A stretch of DNA of 33,639 bases, taken from assembly GCA_003558435.1 (NCBI GenBank), contig PWLR01000086.1, positions 1-33,639 on the forward strand, in the 5' to 3' direction. This document shows, piece by piece, positions 6,934 through 14,727 of this stretch. Made by a program: the position numbers and the translations under genes. The stretch's first letter is position 1; each line of letters opens with the position of its first letter. This stretch comes from Nitriliruptoraceae bacterium (GTDB lineage: Bacteria > Actinomycetota > Nitriliruptoria > Nitriliruptorales > Nitriliruptoraceae). The notes under the pieces were generated by a model, which was not told the DNA's origin, did not search any database, and saw only the letters and a list, made by a program, of their open reading frames with translations.

Positions 6934-7653
6934 GTGGGCAACGACCTGGACACCGAGGCGGGGGTCACCAGCACGCTCGACGAGCATGGGGTGTTGAGCG
7001 TCACGCTCGACGATGGGAACAAGAACGCCTTGACCCCGGAGGTCTTCGAGGCGCTGATCGCCGCACTGGATGCCGACACCGGCGCGCGTGCCGTGGTGGT
7101 GACGGGCCGACCCGGGATCCTCACTGCCGGTCTCGACATCAAGTGGATGGCCGCCAACGGCCGTGACGGCGTGGAACACCTGCTGGTCCGCTTCGGTGAG
7201 TGCCTGATGCGGTGGTGGACGGACCCGAGGCCGACGGTGTGCGCCGCGACCGGGCACGCCATCGCCGCCGGCACGATGCTCGCGATGGCCTGCGATCACG
7301 CTGTGGCCGACCGCGACGGGTTCTGGGGTCTGACCGAGACACGGATCGATTTCGAGATCCCGGACTTCGGCCTGGCGCTCGCGCGCGCGAACGTCCGCGC
7401 CGACCGTCTCGAGGACCTGCTGTTGCCGGGTGAGCGCATCACCGCGACCCAAGCGGTCGACGCCGGCTTCGCCGACGTGGCCGTGGCGCCGGATGAGGTC
7501 GTGGACGTGGCCCACCGGCGTGCCCGCGAGCTGGCCGAACTTCCCGCTCGCGCCTACGCCGGGACCAAGTCCCGGCTCCGGGGTGAGGCGGCCGAGGCGG
7601 TCCTCGGTGGGCTGCGCGCCGACATCGCACTACTGACCGCCCACCTCGCATGA
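6934..7653 (+). CDS. Enoyl-CoA hydratase/isomerase (crotonase) family protein
   Basis: A 239-residue crotonase-fold protein expected to act on an acyl-CoA thioester. The oxyanion-hole regions are visible: GILTAGLDIKWM at about 61-72 and GHAIAAGTMLAMACDH at 107-122. At the position where classical hydratases carry the first catalytic Glu (GGGCE), this protein has AGTML, so simple hydratase activity is doubtful; isomerase, hydrolase or other crotonase chemistry is possible. GTG 6934 has GGGAGG about 8 bases upstream and is the first start with family similarity. It is followed by a 132-base gap with a palindromic repeat, then the FrhB-like gene. Substrate unknown. Confidence 0.88.
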   Translation: MGNDLDTEAGVTSTLDEHGVLSVTLDDGNKNALTPEVFEALIAALDADTGARAVVVTGRPGILTAGLDIKWMAANGRDGVEHLLVRFGECLMRWWTDPRPTVCAATGHAIAAGTMLAMACDHAVADRDGFWGLTETRIDFEIPDFGLALARANVRADRLEDLLLPGERITATQAVDAGFADVAVAPDEVVDVAHRRARELAELPARAYAGTKSRLRGEAAEAVLGGLRADIALLTAHLA

Positions 7654-7707
7654 CGGCCAGCCGTCACAGCCGCGTCCGCCACGGCCCCGTGCGTTGCGGT
7701 GGCGTGG

Positions 7708-7739
7708 GCACCTTCGCCGGTCAGCCGGCGGGACTGCCC
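7708..7739 (+). repeat. 32-nt palindromic intergenic repeat, copy 2
   Basis: The core CGCCGGTCAGCCGGCG (7715-7730) is the exact reverse complement of the core at 4104-4119, with 22 shared contiguous bases and matching flanks. Here an additional outer pairing GGGCA/TGCCC extends the hairpin. It lies 55 bases after the crotonase stop and may terminate it. Confidence 0.7.
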
Positions 7740-7785
7740 GCACGGCCGATCAACCGGTCCGAAGACCCGCAGGAGAGGACAGCTC

Positions 7786-8907
7786 GTGGCTGAGGTGCAT
7801 TGGCGTGAGTTGAAGCGTGAGGTGGTGGATTCCGGGTTGTGTACGGGATGTGCGGCGTGTGTGATGGCGTGTCCGCGTGACGTGCTCGGCTACGGCGACG
7901 ACTACTTCCCGGTGCAGATCGGGGAGGGCATGGCCCACGATCAGTGCGTGATCGGGGACCGGGGCTGCGACATCTGTACCCGGGCGTGTCCGCGGTTCCG
8001 TGACTGGGAGTCCGATCTCGACGAGGCGCTGTTCGGCCGTGTCCGTGAGCGCGATGAGGTCTACGGCCAGGTGCGCTCGATCCTGTTGGTGCGCGCCACC
8101 GACGCCGGGGTCGCCGAGGTCGGTCAGGACGGCGGGTTGGTGTCCGCCCTGTTGGTCTGGGGTCTACAGACCGGCCGGATCGACGGGGCGTTGTCGTCGG
8201 TGATCGTCGATGGCGGTCGTGGGCCGTTCGACGCCGAACCGGCGCTGGTGACCACCCGTGAGCAGGTGCTGGCCACCGCCGGGTCCCGTTACACCTACTC
8301 GGCCAACCCGCTGGCGATGGCGCAGGCCGAGGAGGAGAAGCTCAAGCAGCTCGCGCTGGTGGGCATGTCGTGCCAGGCCTCGATCAACGGTTCGCTGCCG
8401 GCCCGCAAGGTCAACAAGTACGACCGCAAGATCGCGTTGACCATCGGGCTGCTCTGCTCCAAGACCTTCACCTACGAGGGTCAGAAACAGGTGCTGGCCG
8501 ATCACGACATCGACATCACCGATGTCGTCAAGATCAACATCAAGGGCCGCTACCAGGTGTGGACCGGCGATGGCGGCTACCACGAGATCCCGCTGAAGCT
8601 GTTCCACCCCCACACCCGCGAGGGCTGCAAGCTGTGTCCGGACTTCGCCGCGCAGCATGCGGACATCTCCACCGGCGGGATCGGCGCGGACGACAACTGG
8701 ACGCTCACCCTGATCCGCACCGCCCGCGGTGAGGAGTGGATGAAGGGCCTCATCGACGCCGGGCTCATCGAGGCCCGCCCCGGCGAGGACGACCAGGTCG
8801 CCATGAGCCTGCTGACCAAGCTGTCCACCATCTCCCGCAAACGCTGGCCGGGCGACGCGCTCCCGACCCGGGCCGGTCTACCGGGTCTGCTCCCCATCGT
8901 GACCTGA
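7786..8907 (+). CDS. Coenzyme F420 hydrogenase/dehydrogenase beta-subunit (FrhB) family protein
   Basis: A 373-residue iron-sulfur flavoprotein of the FrhB/FdhB family, whose members pass electrons between F420 or ferredoxin and partner enzymes through FAD. The N-terminal CTGCAACVMACP (Cys19, 22, 25, 29) is a [4Fe-4S] ferredoxin motif; a second Cys group (CVIGDRGCDICTRACP) follows at about 52-67. The remainder (DGGLVSALLVWGL, VGMSCQASING, GREGCKLCPDF-like region) fits the FrhB N- and C-terminal domains. GTG 7786 follows an AGGAGAGG Shine-Dalgarno at 7771-7778. No hydrogenase or formate dehydrogenase large subunit is adjacent, so it is an orphan; the two FdxA ferredoxins 1.2-2.1 kb away are possible partners. 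The first 30 codons are unusually rich in G- and T-ending codons. Confidence 0.88.
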   Translation: MAEVHWRELKREVVDSGLCTGCAACVMACPRDVLGYGDDYFPVQIGEGMAHDQCVIGDRGCDICTRACPRFRDWESDLDEALFGRVRERDEVYGQVRSILLVRATDAGVAEVGQDGGLVSALLVWGLQTGRIDGALSSVIVDGGRGPFDAEPALVTTREQVLATAGSRYTYSANPLAMAQAEEEKLKQLALVGMSCQASINGSLPARKVNKYDRKIALTIGLLCSKTFTYEGQKQVLADHDIDITDVVKINIKGRYQVWTGDGGYHEIPLKLFHPHTREGCKLCPDFAAQHADISTGGIGADDNWTLTLIRTARGEEWMKGLIDAGLIEARPGEDDQVAMSLLTKLSTISRKRWPGDALPTRAGLPGLLPIVT

Positions 8908-8959
8908 CAGGCTCGGGCACGACACCGACCCTCGACCGCAACGACGACAGGAGATCAAG

Positions 8960-9223
8960 GTGGGCTTTCTGGTGAGGAAGTTGGCCGCAGCCGGAGCCGC
9001 GGCGGGTGCCGCGGTCGCCGCGCGTAGGGCCGTGGAGATCGGTTGGACGATGGTTCGTGGCGAGGAGCCACCGACGGCAGCCGACGTGACCAGCGACACG
9101 GAACTCCGCGACCTGCTGCTGTGGTCGGTGGTGGTGGTCGGCGCCGTCGCCGTCGCACGTTCCGTGGCCGCCGGCGCCACCGTGAGCCTGCTCAGCCCCA
9201 AGGACGAGCAGGAAGACGAGTAG
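8960..9223 (+). CDS. DUF4235 small membrane protein
   Basis: An 87-residue protein with an Ala-rich N-terminal helix (KLAAAGAAAGAAVAARRAVE), then GWTMVRGEEPPT, and a hydrophobic segment at about 52-78. The order VRKLAAAG...ARRAVEIGW...G-EPPT...LLLWSVVVVGAVAVAR matches DUF4235, a common actinobacterial family of unknown function. AGGAG at 8950-8954 precedes GTG 8960 by five bases. It lies 52 bases after the FrhB-like gene on the same strand and may be cotranscribed. Confidence 0.82.
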   Translation: MGFLVRKLAAAGAAAGAAVAARRAVEIGWTMVRGEEPPTAADVTSDTELRDLLLWSVVVVGAVAVARSVAAGATVSLLSPKDEQEDE

Positions 9224-9302
9224 TCCGGCCCGGACACGGCGGATCCGGTAGCCCGGGGCCGGCGGATCCGGTCGGGCAGATCAGGTCACCAAGATCAGGT
9301 CA
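9223..9302. repeat. Hairpin and two pairs of direct repeats between convergent genes
   Basis: GTCCG (9223-9227) and CGGAC (9231-9235) form a short hairpin starting on the last base of the DUF4235 stop codon. GGCGGATCCGGT occurs at 9238-9249 and 9261-9272, and AGATCAGGTCA at 9278-9288 and 9292-9302. The hairpin may serve as terminator; the repeats have no clear role. Confidence 0.5.
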
Positions 9303-9313
9303 GCCGGACCGGG

Positions 9314-10021
9314 TCAGCCATGGATCGGCAGCCCGCCCGGTCCACCGATCGACGCCTCGGTCGGCGGCGTCCCCTCGGGACGCTGCCACGTGATGCGGAC
9401 CTCCATCGCCCCGTGCTCGTCGGGTTCCGGGTGCTCGAGCGCCAGGCGGACCAGGCCACTGCCCCGGTAGACGGCCAGCTCGCTGGGCGCCTGCACCCAC
9501 GGCGGACCTTGCCAAGCACGGGCGATGTCGGTGTCCGTGGCGACCAGCGTGACCACCACCACGACCCCCTTGGGGGCAGCCAGGCGTCCGATCGCATCCA
9601 TCGCCGCATCGCGCACGACCCCCGGCAACGACTGGACCGTACGGACCTCGATGACCAGGTCGAAGGCGCCCAGCAGCTCGTCCGGCAACTCGAGGACGTC
9701 CTCGACCCGCCACGAGATGTCGAGGTCGGCGAACCGCCGCTGCGCCCAGGCCACCGCGGTGGGTGATACGTCGAAGGCCGTCACCTCGTAGCCGCGGCGG
9801 GCGAGTTCGGCCGCATCGTCGCCCAACCCGCAGCCCACCACCACGGCCCGGGAGCCCGACGGGGTCGCCACCGGGTCGTCGAGCCAGTCGGTCACGTAGG
9901 GGTGGGGCACCGAACCGGCCCACGGCACGGCGTCGGCGTCGTCGCCAGCACCCGCGTACAACGGTTCGAACCAGCCGGTGGGGTCACCCGCGCCGAGGTG
10001 TTGGTCCACCAGTGCCCGCAC
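9314..10021 (-). CDS. SAM-dependent class I methyltransferase
   Basis: A 235-residue small-molecule-type methyltransferase. The SAM-binding glycine motif VVVGCGLGDD lies at about 60-69, followed by an acidic post-I strand (VTAFDVSPTAVAWA) and the later FDLVIEVRTVQSLP and GVVVVVTLVAT strands, all in Rossmann-methyltransferase order. The N-terminal WFEPLYAGAG...VPW resembles the TPMT/TehB group, which methylates thiols or metalloids, but substrate cannot be assigned. The GTG at 10021 was chosen as the first start with family character; a GTG about 40 bases upstream is an alternative. It lies 53 bases after FdxA copy 1 on the same strand and may share its transcript. No close functional link between the two is obvious. 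Confidence 0.85.
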   Translation of the reverse strand: MRALVDQHLGAGDPTGWFEPLYAGAGDDADAVPWAGSVPHPYVTDWLDDPVATPSGSRAVVVGCGLGDDAAELARRGYEVTAFDVSPTAVAWAQRRFADLDISWRVEDVLELPDELLGAFDLVIEVRTVQSLPGVVRDAAMDAIGRLAAPKGVVVVVTLVATDTDIARAWQGPPWVQAPSELAVYRGSGLVRLALEHPEPDEHGAMEVRITWQRPEGTPPTEASIGGPGGLPIHG

Positions 10022-10074
10022 ATCCGGTGGGCGCCGACGCCGTCGAAAGCCCTGCCGAGCCACAGCCCGTCCGG

Positions 10075-10410
10075 TCAGGTCGCGGACGGGATCTCGTACG
10101 AGGCGACCTTCGGGTGGTCGGCCTTGCTGTTGCCGACCGCTTCCGCGCCGCCGGGCGAGCCCAGGCCCGTGACCGAACCCTCGAAGTACTCCGCGTTGAT
10201 GGCGGTGAACTCGCTCCACTCCGGCGGGACGTCATCGGCGTAGAAGATGGCCTCGACCGGACAGGCGGGCTCGCATGCGGCGCAGTCGATGCACTCGGCG
10301 GGGTGGATGTAGAGCATCCGGTCGCCCTCGTAGATGCAATCGACCGGGCACTCCTGCACGCAGGCGGTGTCCTTGACGTCCATGCACGGTTCAGCGATGA
10401 CGTAGGTCAC
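10075..10410 (-). CDS. fdxA: Ferredoxin, FdxA type (copy 1)
   Basis: A 111-residue ferredoxin of the actinobacterial seven-iron FdxA type ([3Fe-4S] plus [4Fe-4S]), an electron carrier for cytosolic redox enzymes. Ligand pattern: PCMDVKDTACVQECPVDC then CIDCAACEPACP. The conserved stretch YEGDRMLYIHPAEC links the two cluster motifs. The C-terminal tail is longer than copy 2 (ends SYEIPSAT). GTG 10410 follows a strong GGAGGG Shine-Dalgarno. It is nearly identical through the cluster region to copy 2 just upstream, from which it is separated by 282 bases with tandem repeats and a hairpin, indicating tandem duplication. Electron partners may include the nearby FrhB-like protein, by inference. Confidence 0.93.
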   Translation of the reverse strand: MTYVIAEPCMDVKDTACVQECPVDCIYEGDRMLYIHPAECIDCAACEPACPVEAIFYADDVPPEWSEFTAINAEYFEGSVTGLGSPGGAEAVGNSKADHPKVASYEIPSAT

Positions 10411-10510
10411 GAACACACCCTCCTGAAGCGAGTAGAAGCGCCAGTCTAACGCCCGAGCCGCACCCTGCGTTGCGGGCACCCGTCGGGCGCGGCATCGAAC
10501 CTCGAGGACA

Positions 10511-10564
10511 GCCCGTGAGGCCGAAGCGCGTGAGGCTGAGGCGCGTGAGGCTGAGGCGCGTGAG
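10511..10564. repeat. 15-bp tandem repeat, about 3.6 copies
   Basis: Unit GCGCGTGAGGCTGAG: a degenerate copy at 10511-10525, perfect copies at 10526-10540 and 10541-10555, and a partial copy to 10564. It lies in the gap between the two ferredoxin genes. Confidence 0.85.
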
Positions 10565-10621
10565 TTCCGCCTCGCCTCGATGAGGTGTCCGCCGGCGGAC
10601 GGTCGTATCGGTGATGTCGGC

Positions 10622-10667
10622 GATATCCCGGCACGCTGACATCAGCCTGTCCGGTGCCGCGGATATC
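10622..10667 (-). terminator. Hairpin downstream of FdxA copy 2, with an alternative pairing
   Basis: GATATCC (10622-10628) pairs with GGATATC (10661-10667) and CGGCAC (10629-10634) with GTGCCG (10654-10659), leaving one bulged base: a 13-bp stem. The inner loop carries a smaller GCTGA/TCAGC pairing. TGATGTC near 10611 can instead pair with GACATCA near 10638, which would disrupt the main stem. It starts 25 bases past the stop of copy 2, consistent with a terminator or attenuator before copy 1. No U tract is seen. Confidence 0.45.
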
Positions 10668-10692
10668 CGAGGCACCGAGTCGGGCGACGGGC

Positions 10693-11016
10693 TCAGGCGT
10701 CCCAGTCGGCGACGGTCGGGTGGTCGGTCCCCGACGATCCCACGGCTGCGGCTCCGCCGGGCGAACCGAGACCGGTCACGGAGTCCTCGAAGTACTCCGC
10801 GTTGATCGGCGTGAACTCTTTCCACTCGTCCGGCACGTCGTCCTCGTAGAAGATGGCTTCGACGGGACAGACGGGCTCGCACGCTCCGCAGTCGATGCAC
10901 TCCGTGGGGTGGATGTAGAGCATCCGCTCACCCTCGTAGATGCAGTCGACGGGGCATTCCTCGACGCAGGCCTTGTCCTTCACATCGATGCACGGCTCGG
11001 CGATGGTGTACGTCAA
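10693..11016 (-). CDS. fdxA: Ferredoxin, FdxA type (copy 2)
   Basis: A 107-residue FdxA-type seven-iron ferredoxin. Cluster ligands lie in PCIDVKDKACVEECPVDC and CIDCGACEPVCPVEAIF, with the family's YEGERMLYIHPTEC between them and the EDDVPDEWKEFTPINAEYF tail. It is closer to the canonical mycobacterial FdxA than copy 1 (CGAC rather than CAAC between the second cluster's cysteines). It starts with TTG at 11016 behind a perfect AGGAGG. The 290-base region upstream is shared with the divergent ppk1 gene and probably holds both promoters, though no clear -35/-10 pair was seen. Confidence 0.94.
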   Translation of the reverse strand: MTYTIAEPCIDVKDKACVEECPVDCIYEGERMLYIHPTECIDCGACEPVCPVEAIFYEDDVPDEWKEFTPINAEYFEDSVTGLGSPGGAAAVGSSGTDHPTVADWDA

Positions 11017-11306
11017 GGCGTCGACCTCCTGGTGGTGACGGTTCCGGCGCGGCGCCGCGCCTATGGTGGCTGTCGTGCGGTCACACGGTTCGTGCTCTTA
11101 CGGTTCGTGGCACGCCACTGTAGAGGACGCCCCCGGTTGTCGTGAGCGCCGAAGGTCACAGGATCCCCACCGACGGTCGGCACGATCATGGGCCGACGGC
11201 CTCCGCCGTGATGGGTGCCCTAAGCTCGTCCGCGAACGGGCCGCAACTAGACCCGTCCGCGCCACCCCGGCCCGCCGCACACGAAGCCACAGGAGATGAC
11301 GCGCGC

Positions 11307-13778
11307 ATGCCCGAGCCCCGTCCGCGCCGCCGTCGCAGCTTCCGCTGGGGTTTCCGTCGCCGCGCGGTGACAGCGCGACCGCTCCCCCCGGGCGAGCTCG
11401 TCGAACCCACCACCGAGAGCCCGTCACCGGAGCTCCCGCGCCCGGCCGCGGGCGGTTCGCCGTTCGAACCACCACCGTTGGACGGCGCCGCTGCCACCTC
11501 GGCGGGTCTCCCGACGACCGTGACCTCCGCATCCTCCGGGCCGGTCATCGCGACCGAGCCCCTCGACGCCGATCTGCCCCCGGCCCCGGTGCTACCTCAA
11601 CCCACCACCGCGCCGACGCCTCAGGCGCGCCCGGCCCTGCCCGACATCCACGACGAGGTCGTCCCCGGGACCCCTCCCGAGCGTGAGCCCCACCCTCGTC
11701 AGCGCACCCTCGGCATCCTCGACGTCCACCCCGGCGATCCCGACGAGGTGCGCTACCTCAACCGCGAGTTGTCGTGGGTCCAGTTCAACGAACGGGTGCT
11801 GGCGCTGGCCGAGGACCCGGAACTCGAGCTGCTGGAACGGGCCAAGTTCCTGGCCATCTTCCAGACCAACCTCGACGAGTTCTTCCAGGTCCGCGTCGCC
11901 GGCCTCAAGGAGCAGGTCGCCGCCGAGGTCGCCGGACTCAACGCCGATGCGATCTCCCCGGCGGATCAGCTCGCCGCGATCGACGATCTGGTCACCACCC
12001 TCTCCGAGCGTCACTCGACGATCTTCCGCCGGGACCTCGCGCCCGGGTTGGCCGATGCCGGCGTGCGCTTCTCCGACTGGTCGGATCTCGACGGCGACGA
12101 CCGTGCGCACCTCGTCCACATATTCGAGGAGCGGATCTTTCCGGTCCTGACCCCGCTGGCGGTCGACCCGGCCCATCCCTTCCCGTACATCTCCGATCTG
12201 TCGATGAACCTCGCGGTGCTGGTCCGCGACCCCAAGTCCGAGACCACCCGCTTCGCCCGGGTCAAGGTCCCGCCGGTGCTCCCGAGGTTCCTCGTGATGC
12301 CCGACGGTGAACGCTTCCTGCCGCTGGAGCAGGTCATCGCCGCCCACCTCGACCGACTGTTCCCCGGCCTCGAGGTGGTCGAGCACCACGTGTTCCGCGT
12401 CACCCGCAACGCCGACTTCGAGATCGAGGAGGAGGAGGCCGACGACCTGCTCCAGGCGATCGAGTCGGAGCTGACCCGTCGCCGGTTCGGTCGGGTGGTC
12501 CGCCTGGAGGTGGAGCCGGACATGACCGACACGGCGCTGGCGCTGCTGGTCCGTGAGCTCGACATCGCACCGGACGACGTGATCGAGCTGTCCGGGCCGC
12601 TCGATCTGTCCGGTCTGTGGACCCTCTACGAGCTGGACCGGCCCGACCTCAAGCAGCCGGCCTTCGTCCCGACGACCCAGCCCCGGCTGACCCCGCCGAG
12701 CGGTGACGAGCTGGACATCTTCGCGACCATCCGTCAGGGCGACCTGCTCGTGCAGCACCCCTACGACTCGTTCACCACCTCGGTGCAGGCGTTCGTCGAG
12801 GCGGCAGCCAAGGACCCCGACGTCCTGGCCATCAAACAGACCCTCTACCGCACCTCCGGTCCCGGCAGCCCCATCATCCGGGCCCTGTTGGACGCCGCCG
12901 AGGAGGGCAAGCAGGTCGTGGCGCTCGTCGAACTCAAGGCACGGTTCGACGAGGAGGCCAACATCGAGTGGGCCCGAGCGCTGGAGGAAGCCGGCGTCCA
13001 CGTCGCCTACGGGGTCGTGGGTCTGAAGACCCACACCAAGATCGCGCTCGTGGTCCGCAGCGAATCCGGTCGGGTGCGCCGGTACGCCCACATCGGCACC
13101 GGCAACTACAACGACAAGACGGCACGGATCTACGAGGACGTCGGCTTGCTCACCGCCGACCCCGACCTCGGCGCGGACCTGAGCGATCTGTTCAACGTGC
13201 TGACCGGCTACTCGCGACAGTCGGACTACCGCAAGCTGGTGGTGGCCCCCACGAGCTTCCGGCCCCGGATGATCGAGTTGATCGAGCGCGAGGCGGAAGC
13301 AGACGACGGCCATATCGTGGCCAAGATGAACAGCCTCGTGGACCCAGAGATCATCGACGCGCTGTACGCGGCGTCGCAGGTCGGGACCCCGATCGAACTG
13401 CTCGTGCGCGGGATCTGCTGCCTGCGTCCCGGCCTCGAAGGGCTGTCGGAGACCATCACGGTGCGCTCGGTGGTCGGCCGCTACCTCGAGCACTCGCGCA
13501 TCTACCGCTTCGGCAGTGAGGCCCGCGGCCGCGACTATCTGATCGGCTCCGGTGACTGGATGCCGCGCAACCTCAGCCGCCGGGTGGAGGCGATCACCCC
13601 GGTGGAGGACGAGCTGCTCAAGGCCCGGCTGGAGGAGGCGTTGCAGGTCGGACTCACCGATGACCTGCTGGCGTGGGAGTTGGGCGCGGACGCGGTGTGG
13701 TCACGCGTGCCGACCACCGTCGGCATCGACAGCCACCTCACGCTGCAACGTCGTGCCCAGCTGCGAGGTTCACGATGA
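11307..13778 (+). CDS. ppk1: Polyphosphate kinase 1
   Basis: PPK1 reversibly polymerises the gamma-phosphate of ATP into inorganic polyphosphate. The protein has 823 residues from ATG 11307, chosen because AGGAG lies upstream. The first ~150 residues form a Pro/Ala/Arg-rich extension absent from most PPK1 proteins; the canonical N domain begins at [16 protein letters not shown]. The autophosphorylated histidine is His595 in [19 protein letters not shown], and the second conserved histidine is His729 in [19 protein letters not shown] and the C-terminal [15 protein letters not shown] segment are also canonical. It is the first gene of an overlapping operon with a NUDIX hydrolase, SixA phosphatase, Ppx/GppA and a second NUDIX protein. 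Whether the extension starts here or at an upstream in-frame start is uncertain. Confidence 0.96.
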   Translation: MPEPRPRRRRSFRWGFRRRAVTARPLPPGELVEPTTESPSPELPRPAAGGSPFEPPPLDGAAATSAGLPTTVTSASSGPVIATEPLDADLPPAPVLPQPTTAPTPQARPALPDIHDEVVPGTPPEREPHPRQRTLGILDVHPGDPDEVRYLNRELSWVQFNERVLALAEDPELELLERAKFLAIFQTNLDEFFQVRVAGLKEQVAAEVAGLNADAISPADQLAAIDDLVTTLSERHSTIFRRDLAPGLADAGVRFSDWSDLDGDDRAHLVHIFEERIFPVLTPLAVDPAHPFPYISDLSMNLAVLVRDPKSETTRFARVKVPPVLPRFLVMPDGERFLPLEQVIAAHLDRLFPGLEVVEHHVFRVTRNADFEIEEEEADDLLQAIESELTRRRFGRVVRLEVEPDMTDTALALLVRELDIAPDDVIELSGPLDLSGLWTLYELDRPDLKQPAFVPTTQPRLTPPSGDELDIFATIRQGDLLVQHPYDSFTTSVQAFVEAAAKDPDVLAIKQTLYRTSGPGSPIIRALLDAAEEGKQVVALVELKARFDEEANIEWARALEEAGVHVAYGVVGLKTHTKIALVVRSESGRVRRYAHIGTGNYNDKTARIYEDVGLLTADPDLGADLSDLFNVLTGYSRQSDYRKLVVAPTSFRPRMIELIEREAEADDGHIVAKMNSLVDPEIIDALYAASQVGTPIELLVRGICCLRPGLEGLSETITVRSVVGRYLEHSRIYRFGSEARGRDYLIGSGDWMPRNLSRRVEAITPVEDELLKARLEEALQVGLTDDLLAWELGADAVWSRVPTTVGIDSHLTLQRRAQLRGSR

Positions 13779-14260
13779 CCGGGGCGGCGGGCGGGAAGCA
13801 CAGCGCGGCGGACGGGAAGCACAGCGCGGCGGACGGGAAGCACAGCGCGGCGGAAGAGATGATCGAGGCCGCGGGCGGGGTCGTGCTCCGGGGCGACGGT
13901 GACGACCGCGAGGTCCTGGTCGTGCACCGCATCCGCCGCTTGGACTGGTCGCTGCCGAAGGGCAAGCTCGATCCCGGCGAGCGAGCCGAGGACGCCGCCA
14001 TCCGCGAGGTCGAGGAGGAGACCGGCGTGCACGCCGAGCTCGGTCCGGAACTGCCTGACGTGCACTATCGGCTGCCCAAGGGCCCCAAACACGTGCGATG
14101 GTTCCGGATGACGCCGGTGAGCGGTGAACCTCATGACCGTCCACCGGATGAGGAAGTGGATGTCGCCCGGTGGGTACCGGTCGGCGAGGCGTTCGAGTTG
14201 CTCACCTACGATCACGACATCGCCCTGCTGCGCCACACCCTCGACGGAGAACACGCATGA
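13775..14260 (+). CDS. NUDIX hydrolase (MutT1-like NUDIX half)
   Basis: A 161-residue NUDIX hydrolase acting on nucleoside di/triphosphates or dinucleoside polyphosphates. The NUDIX box (G-x5-E-x7-REVEEETG) lies at about 63-85, and DWSLPKGKL before it is typical of the MutT1/Ap4A-hydrolase-like group. The ATG overlaps the ppk1 stop (ATGA) with GAGG six bases upstream. In mycobacteria, MutT1 is a fusion of NUDIX and histidine-phosphatase domains encoded beside ppk1; here the two halves are separate overlapping genes. Residues 7-26 contain three GKHSAA(D/E) heptapeptides encoded by a 21-bp tandem repeat and are likely disordered. Confidence 0.92.
   Translation: MTGAAGGKHSAADGKHSAADGKHSAAEEMIEAAGGVVLRGDGDDREVLVVHRIRRLDWSLPKGKLDPGERAEDAAIREVEEETGVHAELGPELPDVHYRLPKGPKHVRWFRMTPVSGEPHDRPPDEEVDVARWVPVGEAFELLTYDHDIALLRHTLDGEHA
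13793..13855 (+). repeat. 21-bp coding tandem repeat, 3 copies
   Basis: Units at 13793-13813, 13814-13834 and 13835-13855 are identical apart from the last base, each encoding GKHSAAD (last unit ends E). The period is a multiple of three, so copy-number change would keep the NUDIX frame. Confidence 0.92.
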
Positions 14261-14727
14261 GCCTGCTGATGGTGCGCCATGCCGATGCCGGTGACCGAGC
14301 TGCATGGACCGGCGATGACCGACGACGGCCGTTGTCGGCGACCGGGCGCCGCCAGGCGGAGGCGCTGGTCGAGCAGTACGCCGATCGCGACCTGCAACGA
14401 ATCCTGTCGGGCCCGGCGCTTCGCTGCACGGCCACGGTGGAGCCGGTGGCCACGGCCCGAGGACTCGAGGTCGAGGAGCACGAGGCGCTGGCCGAAGGCG
14501 CCCCGTTCGATCAGGTCGACCGGTTGCTACGCGAACTGGCGGAGACCGACACCGATGCGGTGCTGTGCAGCCACGCCGACGTGATCGGCTCGATCGTCAC
14601 GGCCCTGCGTCATCGCGAGGTCAACCTCGGCGACGCCCCGAGCGCCCGCAAGGCCGCGACCTGGATCGTCGACACCTGGCCGGACGCCGGTCGGGTCGAG
14701 CTGCTGCCCAATCCGGATCCCGCCTGA
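14257..14727 (+). CDS. sixA: SixA-type histidine phosphatase
   Basis: A 156-residue histidine phosphatase of the SixA branch. The catalytic RHAD is at 7-10 (His8) and the second histidine is His106 in CSHADV; Arg56 in LSGPALRC is the expected phosphate-pocket arginine. SixA removes phosphate from phosphohistidine proteins in E. coli, while the equivalent domain of mycobacterial MutT1 processes nucleotide products of the NUDIX domain; the latter fits the context better. The ATG overlaps the NUDIX stop (ATGA) and the TGA overlaps the ppx ATG by one base, so all are translationally coupled. Confidence 0.9.
   Translation: MSLLMVRHADAGDRAAWTGDDRRRPLSATGRRQAEALVEQYADRDLQRILSGPALRCTATVEPVATARGLEVEEHEALAEGAPFDQVDRLLRELAETDTDAVLCSHADVIGSIVTALRHREVNLGDAPSARKAATWIVDTWPDAGRVELLPNPDPA

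Noticed and set aside
9955-9975. GGTTCGAACC resembling a tRNA T-arm
   Set aside because: It lies inside the methyltransferase gene and no acceptor or anticodon arms surround it.
11592-13493. Long minus-strand open frame opposite ppk1 (over 600 codons)
   Set aside because: It is a mirror of the ppk1 codon pattern in GC-rich DNA, with no recognisable domain.
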